A stretch of 9,310 bases of DNA, taken from Anaerolineales bacterium. Its GTDB lineage: Bacteria > Chloroflexota > Anaerolineae > Anaerolineales > E44-bin32. Of the stretch, positions 1 through 4,876 are shown one piece after another. Within the stretch, counting starts at the first letter, position 1, and every line of letters begins with the position of its first letter. The notes beneath the pieces were generated by a model. It did no database searches, was not told where the DNA came from, and saw nothing but the letters and a program-made list of their open reading frames with translations. A program made the translations under genes and the position numbers. Where the stretch lies: the NCBI GenBank assembly GCA_011772595.1, contig WVZH01000335.1, positions 56,275 through 65,584 of the forward strand, read 5' to 3'.

Positions 1-530
1 GAATTGGAATTGGTAATGGTTCCTAAGATAGCGGGTTTCCCTTCCCCAGTAGGTATTGTTTTGAGAACCGTAACCTGCACGCTGGCGCGATCGAAGGTTG
101 TCGGGGAAATGTCGAGCACTTCGGCCGATGCAGACTCGACCGAATTTATATTCTCGAACTTGGCGACGAAAAGCCCGGTTTCGTTTTGTCCCAAATTCTT
201 GAGCAGCGGAGAAACCGTTTGGTGATCGACAAGTTGATTTTCCGTATCCCAAATAGCAACCAGGATCACGATGTCTGTCCAGGGTTGATCGGAGATGTTG
301 CGCAGGATGCCAACGACGTTGATTTCCTTGCCAGGACCTTGGAGTATCGTCAGCGCTTCGACATGCCCTTTGGGTTCGGGGGTTGGACTGAGGGAGGGGG
401 TTACGGACGGAGGGGCGGTGGGAGTTGATGTTGAAGTCATTATAGGTGATGGGGTTACAGGAAGGCTCGCCACGCAAGCGCTTGTTAGCAGAGCAAAGAT
501 AAAGATGATGATGGGATTTTTATGTTTCAC
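1..530 (-). CDS. Lipoprotein with FxLYD-like domain (3' end beyond the window)
   Basis: The frame is open from GTG at 530 to the window edge, giving 176 codons with no stop. The N-terminus is a lipoprotein signal peptide: a short basic stretch (KHK), a hydrophobic run IIIFIFALL, then T-S-A-C with the lipidated Cys at residue 19. Residues 20-55 are a Thr/Pro/Ser-rich linker. Residues 57-140 look like an FxLYD-type beta domain (VVGILRNISDQPW, then a strand ending IWDTENQLV). The last residues (AILGTITNSN) look like the start of a second copy. The protein probably sits on the outer face of the membrane, and its ligand is unknown. GTG was chosen because it gives an ideal signal peptide. An in-frame TTG at 578, overlapping the transporter stop, would add 16 residues. 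I see no clear Shine-Dalgarno before the GTG, so coupling to the transporter 44 bases upstream is plausible. The domain call is from sequence pattern only. Confidence 0.75.
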   Translation of the reverse strand, partial: MKHKNPIIIFIFALLTSACVASLPVTPSPIMTSTSTPTAPPSVTPSLSPTPEPKGHVEALTILQGPGKEINVVGILRNISDQPWTDIVILVAIWDTENQLVDHQTVSPLLKNLGQNETGLFVAKFENINSVESASAEVLDISPTTFDRASVQVTVLKTIPTGEGKPAILGTITNSN

Positions 531-574
531 AGCGATAAGGATACCGTAAACGCTTCGTATCGCGAAAGGCGCTC

Positions 575-1873
575 TCAACCTGTTTCGGCCCACATAGTGG
601 GTGAGAGGATCGTTTCCTCGCGGAAGCGGACGACACTTATTCGTTGGAGCAGGGCGAAGGCGCCGAGAAGTCCCACGGCTTCGATGGCGAACACGACCGC
701 GTAGGCAATCGGTTCACTCTGCGAACTTGCTAAAGCCATGTCGTGCAGGTATCCTCCGCCGACGGATGCCAGACCGTTAGCGAGAGCCTGGGAGAGGGTC
801 CATGATCCCATATAAACCCCGACGTGTCCCTCGACGGACATACCCATCATCAGCGCGAGGCCCCCCACGTTAAACAATCCCATGCCAAGTCCCATGGTGA
901 AAATGGCGGGTTTAACGATTTGAATTCGAGCGGTGAGGGATGCGACGACCAACCCCAAGAAGGCGACGCTAGCGACGATCAAACCTACCCCGGCGGTGGA
1001 TTTATTTCCCCATCTTCGCGAGAGCCAGCGTCCAGAAACAGCCATCCCGAGCAACACGCCGACCATCTGGAAGGCGTTGAAGCGTGTGGTTTCCCCTACG
1101 CTCATACCAAACACATCCCCTCCAAACGGCTCAAGCACGGTGTTTTGCAGGAACAAGAAGAGGATGCCAAGGAATAGGAAACCAAAGAACAATTTCGTTT
1201 GTGGACTGGCGATCATCAGGGACCACGGCTTTCGCTCAGACAGACCTATCGAAGCTCTAGTCTGAGTTTCTTTGCGTTCCATGCCCCAAAGGGAAGCTAC
1301 TGTCAACGCGGCGACAAGGATGCCCATGATCGTAAAAAGCGTCACGAGGCGCTCGGGAGAATAATGATCCAGGATGCCGACCCCAAGAAATACCCCCATG
1401 AGGATCCCCGCCATCATCATCGACCAGACCACGGCGACTGCTTTTCCTCGCTCCCCCTCGGGAGACAGATCGGCGATTAGAGAGAGGTATGCAGTGCCTG
1501 CAGTATATATGCCTGTTCCAAGAAGAAGAAAAACTCCGGTGGCAAGCAACGCAGCACTTGCCGTGCCCCCTGTCTCCTCGAGATGCAAAGCCGCGAATGG
1601 TGCAGCAATGGTCGCCAGGGCTGTCAAACCAGCACCAATGAGGATGTATGGGGTGCGGCTGTAGCCGAAGTAAGGTTTGAGATCAGAACGGTGCCCCAGT
1701 GGGATCGCCAAAGGAGCAGCAAAATAGTGGATACCGATGATCAAACTCACCAGGCCGAGGTCGAGACCCATTTCTACCTTCATCACCCGATTGAGAATTC
1801 CGAGCGCGAGAACGGATAACATACCAGCGGCAAACTGGCGCAAGCCCAGCCGGAATAATCGTGACAATGACAA
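575..1873 (-). CDS. BCD (PucC/LhaA) family MFS transporter
   Basis: A 432-residue membrane protein with about twelve hydrophobic segments (roughly 11-30, 38-60, 74-93, 106-133, 146-167, 175-197, 226-243, 262-282, 292-313, 319-343, 349-372, 387-410) and a polar central loop near 198-225, the usual major facilitator layout. Stretches I recognise as typical of the PucC/LhaA branch are LGLRQFAAGMLSVLALGILN near residue 9, GIHYFAAPLAIPLGHRSD at 47-64, LEPFGGDVFGMSVGETT at 247-263, GLFNVGGLALMMGMS at 332-346 and GVYMGSWTLSQALANGLAS at 352-370. Length is normal for the family and the frame is intact. In phototrophs PucC and LhaA assist light-harvesting complex assembly or pigment handling. No photosynthesis gene lies in this window, so the substrate here is unknown. 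Translation starts at TTG 1873, supported by GAGG six bases upstream. A second in-frame TTG two codons later is possible. The lipoprotein gene follows after 44 bases and is probably co-transcribed. Confidence 0.85.
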   Translation of the reverse strand: MSLSRLFRLGLRQFAAGMLSVLALGILNRVMKVEMGLDLGLVSLIIGIHYFAAPLAIPLGHRSDLKPYFGYSRTPYILIGAGLTALATIAAPFAALHLEETGGTASAALLATGVFLLLGTGIYTAGTAYLSLIADLSPEGERGKAVAVVWSMMMAGILMGVFLGVGILDHYSPERLVTLFTIMGILVAALTVASLWGMERKETQTRASIGLSERKPWSLMIASPQTKLFFGFLFLGILFLFLQNTVLEPFGGDVFGMSVGETTRFNAFQMVGVLLGMAVSGRWLSRRWGNKSTAGVGLIVASVAFLGLVVASLTARIQIVKPAIFTMGLGMGLFNVGGLALMMGMSVEGHVGVYMGSWTLSQALANGLASVGGGYLHDMALASSQSEPIAYAVVFAIEAVGLLGAFALLQRISVVRFREETILSPTMWAETG

Positions 1874-1879
1874 AGTGCA

Positions 1880-1883
1880 CCTC
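1880..1883 (-). promoter_or_regulatory. Ribosome binding site for the TTG start of the MFS transporter
   Basis: On the minus strand GAGG stands six bases before TTG 1873. No ATG or GTG in the same frame is close by, and the family's N-terminal motif begins only a few residues later, so this site decides the unusual TTG start. Confidence 0.55.
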
Positions 1884-1931
1884 GATTTCCTGTGAAAGGT
1901 CTAGCGGACGTTCTGCGAAATCCCCCTGGAG

Positions 1932-1937
1932 TTTATA
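1932..1937 (-). promoter_or_regulatory. Possible -10 element upstream of the MFS transporter
   Basis: The minus strand reads TATAAA about 60 bases before the transporter start, five of six matches to a sigma-70 -10 box. I found no convincing -35 hexamer at 16 to 18 bases, so this is a weak candidate. Confidence 0.2.
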
Positions 1938-1973
1938 CCACGTGTTTTCCTTGCGTATGGAGCTAGGAAGCTT

Positions 1974-1992
1974 AGAGATTGATTAAATCTCT
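1974..1992. repeat. Short inverted repeat upstream of the MFS transporter (possible operator)
   Basis: Perfect 7-base arms AGAGATT and AATCTCT are separated by five bases (GATTA). It lies about 100 bases before the transporter start, where a regulator could bind. No regulator gene is visible, and the arms are short enough to arise by chance. Confidence 0.25.
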
Positions 1993-2017
1993 TACCTTGG
2001 GGTGTCGCCATGGCATA

Positions 2018-2172
2018 TCATTCCGAGGGCGCTAGCCCGAGGAATCTCGTTACTCGACCTACGCGTATCCTAATGAAGAACGAGATCCCTTGCTCCTCCT
2101 TCGACTTCGTAATCGGCTCCGTTCACCTATGCCTGCGCCACAGGTGCAGGCAGGATGTAGCTCGGGATGACG
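2018..2172. repeat. Degenerate long inverted repeat, possibly a decayed palindromic mobile element
   Basis: The left arm at 2018-2051 begins TCATTCCGAG and ends GAGGAATCTCGTT. The right side carries a diverged complement in two pieces: AACGAGATCCCTTGCTCC at 2079-2096 and GCTCGGGATGACG at 2160-2172. The pieces are separated by about 63 bases (2097-2159). This resembles the TCATTCCGAG...GAGGAATCTCG intergenic palindromes scattered through many environmental genomes. The resemblance is from memory, not from a search. No transposase is present, so it would be a non-autonomous element at most. Boundaries are approximate. Confidence 0.45.
2130..2152. repeat. 10-base-pair hairpin inside the degenerate inverted repeat
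   Basis: TGCCTGCGCC, loop ACA, then GGTGCAGGCA. All ten positions pair when one G-T wobble is allowed. It lies within the segment that interrupts the right arm of the larger inverted repeat, so it may be the core of the interrupting DNA. Confidence 0.5.
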
Positions 2173-2184
2173 TTCACGAGACAA

Positions 2185-2223
2185 ATCAGCTTCCCGGAAG
2201 CTCTAAACTTCCGGGAAGCTGAT
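2185..2223. repeat. Perfect 16-base inverted repeat (hairpin)
   Basis: ATCAGCTTCCCGGAAG and CTTCCGGGAAGCTGAT are exact reverse complements around a 7-base loop (CTCTAAA). The stem is long and GC-rich. Neither strand has a real T-tract after it (minus strand continues TTGTCTC, plus strand CGATTTA). It could help end or stabilise the transcript of the DUF4350-like gene, whose stop is about 100 bases away, or be a REP-like repeat copy. Confidence 0.7.
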
Positions 2224-2254
2224 CGATTTAGGAGGGACGTCCAAGAGAATATCG

Positions 2255-2284
2255 CGTAGGGGCGGTTGGCGAACCGCCCCTACG
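2255..2284. repeat. Perfect 13-base inverted repeat (CGTAGGGGCGGTT type)
   Basis: CGTAGGGGCGGTT and AACCGCCCCTACG are exact reverse complements around the loop GGCG. It begins 37 bases after the stop codon of the DUF4350-like gene, in a position to end or protect that transcript. There is no T-tract, so a classical intrinsic terminator is not shown. From memory, GTAGGGGCGGTT palindromes are common intergenic repeats in Chloroflexota and similar environmental genomes. Confidence 0.7.
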
Positions 2285-2321
2285 TCGTTGCGTTGGATTT
2301 CCAAGTACCCCTAGCTTGACA

Positions 2322-3818
2322 CTATGACGGAGGGGGTGGTGGGACGGTTGGATCGACAGGGTAATTCTCGAGAAGGGAGTTGTCAAACTCATAATCGGAT
2401 TCCTCATCGTCGGGAGTGGTATCGAAATCAAAACCTTCCCCCTCGCCCACTTTGCAAAGCGCGACCCATTCTCGTATCAGGCAGTCGTCCAGATCATCGC
2501 CTTCTAAGAACTGGGTGAGCGTGAGTAATTCTTCTGGACCTTCAGCGAGTAGGAACAGTCTCGTTTGCTCCTCTCGCAGATCGAGAAGCATCAGTCCAAC
2601 GCCTGCCGGATTAATCTCGCCGAACAGCGGGATGGAGAGGGTGCCCTCCTCCTCTTCTTCTGGCAGAATAAGGTCTTCGAACGACTCGAGCATAGATCGT
2701 ATAGATTCATCCGCGCGGTAAGGAGAGAGCACTATCAAGCTTGTTTCGTCCGGGGGTTCATCAACGATGAAGAGCGGTATTCCGCGAGAGGCGAACAATG
2801 TCTGCAACCTACTGATGGGCTTGAGCGTTTCTGCAGTGAGGCCGAACGTTTCGGTCTTCAGGATGGCGACGGGATCACGGAAGATGTATGGGTAATCCGT
2901 GAAATCTCGAGTGAGATCACCGCCGATGAGGAATTCGATCAATCGGGCGATAAACAGCGGATTGTCTGCCACTTGTTGGTAAGGATTGGTGAGGAAAGTG
3001 AGATCACCGATTGCGAGCACACCACCGTCCGAACTGCGCATCACCACGGTATGGTCGCCGCTGGTGTCGGTCCGAGACGAGAAGGTATTGTCGTCCCCAA
3101 TAATCAAGGGAATTCCAGTGTGGGTTGTGACAGAGCGTGCACCGTAAAATGCCGTAGTCGTGAGGCCTTCGGTGAGAGGATCTTCGGCAAAGGAATGGAA
3201 GAGCACATTACGGAAGTTCCCTTCGTTCTGAAGTAGGTTGTAGAGGTAATCGTCCGAGAAAGCTATGTCGAAGGGAACCAGTAGGCTGTTGGCGGCTATG
3301 ACAGCCGGGAAGTTTTCTCCAAAGTAACCCTCGAAGCTGGCATTATTCCCACCTCGGGTAGGATCGCTGATCACGAGCAGGCGACCACCGCGCGAGACGA
3401 AGCGGGAGACGAGTTGCACGGTTTGGGGGGTGAAGGCATCCTGCGGTGCGATGACCACGTATGCGCTTGCGTATTTCAATCTTTGGCCGAGAGGGGGTCC
3501 TCCTCGATCGAAGGCGCCTGGCACCAACTCCACACTTGCACCGCTCGCCGTCAGGTTGTCTAAGAAGTCCTCGATTTCCGTGATATTGAATTGGTTGCTG
3601 TGCGCCCAATCCACGAGGACGATTTTTTCCTTGGCCTCCGGTTTTTCTACTGCAGTCGGTTCGGATCCCGTAGGGGAAACAGGTAAGACCAACTCGGCAT
3701 ACCCAGGCGTGGAGATGGAGGATGGAGCACGGTACACGCGTTCATAAAACCAGAAACCGCGAACGATGATTGGCAAGACAAAAGCCCCAATGGCGATCCA
3801 TATTCGGTTGCGGTTCAT
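2322..3818 (-). CDS. Membrane-anchored DUF4350 / GldG-like protein
   Basis: A 498-residue protein with one N-terminal hydrophobic helix (about 6-24), so anchored with its bulk probably outside the cell. The conserved core runs from VLVDWAHSNQFN (67-78), through YVVIAPQDAFTPQTV (120-134) and a GGRLLVISDP strand (144-153), to AIGDLTFLTNPY (269-280) and an NPLFIARLIEFLIGG helix (286-300). This is the pattern of DUF4350 and of the GldG domain beside ABC exporters, a Rossmann-like fold without a known reaction. The C-terminal part (about 330-498) is less familiar. It holds a run of five Glu (387-391), the only two Cys (446 and 455, a possible disulfide), a strongly acidic stretch (466-480) and a PPPPP end (493-497). 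The start ATG overlaps the protease stop as ATGA and has GGAGG five bases upstream, so the two genes are translationally coupled. Function unknown. The fold call is moderately sure. Confidence 0.65.
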   Translation of the reverse strand: MNRNRIWIAIGAFVLPIIVRGFWFYERVYRAPSSISTPGYAELVLPVSPTGSEPTAVEKPEAKEKIVLVDWAHSNQFNITEIEDFLDNLTASGASVELVPGAFDRGGPPLGQRLKYASAYVVIAPQDAFTPQTVQLVSRFVSRGGRLLVISDPTRGGNNASFEGYFGENFPAVIAANSLLVPFDIAFSDDYLYNLLQNEGNFRNVLFHSFAEDPLTEGLTTTAFYGARSVTTHTGIPLIIGDDNTFSSRTDTSGDHTVVMRSSDGGVLAIGDLTFLTNPYQQVADNPLFIARLIEFLIGGDLTRDFTDYPYIFRDPVAILKTETFGLTAETLKPISRLQTLFASRGIPLFIVDEPPDETSLIVLSPYRADESIRSMLESFEDLILPEEEEEGTLSIPLFGEINPAGVGLMLLDLREEQTRLFLLAEGPEELLTLTQFLEGDDLDDCLIREWVALCKVGEGEGFDFDTTPDDEESDYEFDNSLLENYPVDPTVPPPPPS

Positions 3819-4675
3819 GGCAACCTCCGATCGGCTCCGGGAATATAGAGCAGATACAAGCCGGGCTTTTTGGGATAGGGCGTGATCAAACCCTCTGGAG
3901 TCTCCATAAAGAACGGGTACAAAACGGGCTCATTGAGTCCGGCCAAATCCGCTACCTCCGCCACTTTGTAATTTCTGATCAGTGCCATACTTGCTGCGAC
4001 GTCCAGCGCATCGCTTTGTGAACTCAAACCATCAATCAAACCGAGACGAACGGCCTCGCTCGCCGGCCAGATCTGGGCGCTCAGGAGGACAGCAGGGCTG
4101 ATATTCAACCGATCACCACGCCCCAAGGTCACGGCTTGGTAGAAGCCCTGTTTGATGATTTCCATTTCACGCAATGCAGCGTCGCGTGGGGTTCCGAACA
4201 TCTTATAAGGGCCTGTGGTGACAATGTCTTCCAAAATGAAAGAATCAGGTGGGAGCGAGGCGATTACGCCAACATTCCCGATCAACGACGAGGGCCCGGA
4301 AAGGATATGGTTGGTGGCCACGGATAAATAATATGCCCCACTCGCCGATAACCCCTGAACGTATGTGACGACAGGTTTCTCGCCTTGAAGTTTGATGAGT
4401 TCGAGGTAGACGGTTTCTGTATCCACAACCGTTCCACCCGGACTGTTGAGGATCAGGACGACGGCACGGATTTCGGGGTGAATACGAGCGTAATCGATCT
4501 GTGCCACCAGTTCCTCGGCCGTCGACGAGAAGATCGCATCGTTCAGACGGATGATGCCGATGATCGGCTGTGGGATCAGAAAGGAGGCCAGAATTCCAAG
4601 TAGCAGTGGGAGAACGAACCATACAAGCACAGTTACACGGTCGGGCCGCGCGCTCGGTTTATCGTCTTCGTGCAT
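3815..4675 (-). CDS. S49 family (SppA-type) membrane serine protease
   Basis: A 286-residue protein with a charged N-terminus, one transmembrane helix (about 14-35), then a ClpP-like fold typical of peptidase family S49. Visible landmarks are LILNSPGGTV (74-83), the nucleophile region GLSASGAYY (108-116) with Ser112, SLIGNVGVI (130-138), and TGPYKMFGTPRD (154-165), where Lys158 lines up with the general-base lysine of Bacillus SppA (SGAHKD). A Ser-Lys dyad is therefore present and the enzyme should be active. The family cuts leftover signal peptides or other membrane-embedded peptides. The substrate here is unknown. At 286 residues it is a single-domain form, unlike the about 618-residue two-domain E. 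coli enzyme. ATG 4675 has AGGAG eight bases upstream. Its last codon overlaps the DUF4350-like gene, the likely partner. The macroglobulin gene upstream is separated by a terminator. An NfeD-type partner, common beside some S49-related proteases, is not present. Confidence 0.87.
   Translation of the reverse strand: MHEDDKPSARPDRVTVLVWFVLPLLLGILASFLIPQPIIGIIRLNDAIFSSTAEELVAQIDYARIHPEIRAVVLILNSPGGTVVDTETVYLELIKLQGEKPVVTYVQGLSASGAYYLSVATNHILSGPSSLIGNVGVIASLPPDSFILEDIVTTGPYKMFGTPRDAALREMEIIKQGFYQAVTLGRGDRLNISPAVLLSAQIWPASEAVRLGLIDGLSSQSDALDVAASMALIRNYKVAEVADLAGLNEPVLYPFFMETPEGLITPYPKKPGLYLLYIPGADRRLP
3824..3828 (-). promoter_or_regulatory. Ribosome binding site of the DUF4350-like gene, inside the protease gene
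   Basis: GGAGG on the minus strand stands five bases before ATG 3818 and lies within the last codons of the protease gene. Together with the ATGA overlap it fixes the start and indicates coupled translation. Confidence 0.7.
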
Positions 4676-4683
4676 GCCACCTT

Positions 4684-4688
4684 CTCCT
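4684..4688 (-). promoter_or_regulatory. Ribosome binding site of the S49 protease gene
   Basis: AGGAG on the minus strand, eight bases before ATG 4675, supports this start. A second purine-rich stretch (AAGGTGG) lies closer to the ATG. I found no convincing -35/-10 pair between here and the terminator at 4769. Confidence 0.65.
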
Positions 4689-4768
4689 GAGAGATTGCTC
4701 GAGCGAAAACCTTGCTCTTCAGAGATCCATGCTACACCAATTCATATCGTGTGGAAAGCGATAGTATA

Positions 4769-4800
4769 CAAAATCCCGTCGGGTAGGCGACGGGGTTTTG
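4769..4800 (-). terminator. Intrinsic terminator after the alpha-2-macroglobulin gene
   Basis: On the minus strand CAAAACCCCGTCG, loop CCTACC, CGACGGGATTTTG forms a 13-position stem with one C-A mismatch, GC-rich in its upper half and ending in TTTTGTAT. On the plus strand the mismatch becomes a G-U wobble. It lies 77 bases after the macroglobulin stop at 4877 and 94 bases before the protease start, so it should end the first transcript and leave the protease pair under its own promoter. Confidence 0.75.
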
Positions 4801-4813
4801 TGGGCGGAGTGAC

Positions 4814-4830
4814 GGTCGATCGCATCGACC
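4814..4830. repeat. Small perfect hairpin just upstream of the terminator
   Basis: GGTCGAT, loop CGC, ATCGACC: seven perfect base pairs with a 3-base loop, lying 13 bases from the terminator stem and inside the 3' untranslated region of the macroglobulin transcript. It may add RNA stability, and nothing more specific can be said. Confidence 0.4.
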
Positions 4831-4876
4831 TTCCAGCTTGCCATCGATCCGGGATCACGCATAGATCATCCTGCCG

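Larger units (their letters stand above)
1874..2321. other. Non-coding gap of 448 bases rich in palindromes
   Basis: No convincing gene lies here. The only open frame over about 60 codons (plus strand, 2010-2222) runs straight through inverted repeats and has no recognisable protein character. The gap holds, from left to right, a short inverted repeat, a degenerate long inverted repeat with extra DNA inside its right arm, a 10-base-pair hairpin, and two long perfect hairpins close together. It separates the protease/DUF4350 unit (ending 2322) from the transporter unit (starting 1873), so it must hold the end of the first transcript and probably the promoter of the second. Confidence 0.7.

Noticed and set aside
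1..14. Tandem GAATTG repeat at the left edge
   Set aside because: Only two copies within the lipoprotein coding sequence, which is too short to mean anything.
575..704. Extending the lipoprotein upstream to TTG 578 or the GTG before it
   Set aside because: The longer forms put 16 or more residues before the basic, hydrophobic and Cys parts of the signal peptide. GTG 530 gives a standard lipoprotein signal of 18 residues.
2010..2222. Plus-strand open frame of 70 codons in the intergenic gap
   Set aside because: It is made of the inverted repeats themselves and has no sensible ribosome binding site or protein-like composition.
1874..2321. tRNA, small RNA or CRISPR array in the palindrome-rich gap
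   Set aside because: The palindromes differ in sequence and are not regularly spaced direct repeats. No cloverleaf with a TTCGA-type arm and acceptor pairing could be assembled.
2565..3236. Plus-strand open frame of 223 codons
   Set aside because: It lies wholly antisense to the DUF4350-like gene, whose frame shows clear domain patterns. The plus-strand translation has no recognisable motif and a composition expected from a shadow frame.
4762..4767. TATACT on the minus strand as a -10 box for the protease gene
   Set aside because: It sits directly after the terminator stem, and I see no -35 element at the right distance, which would have to lie inside the terminator hairpin.
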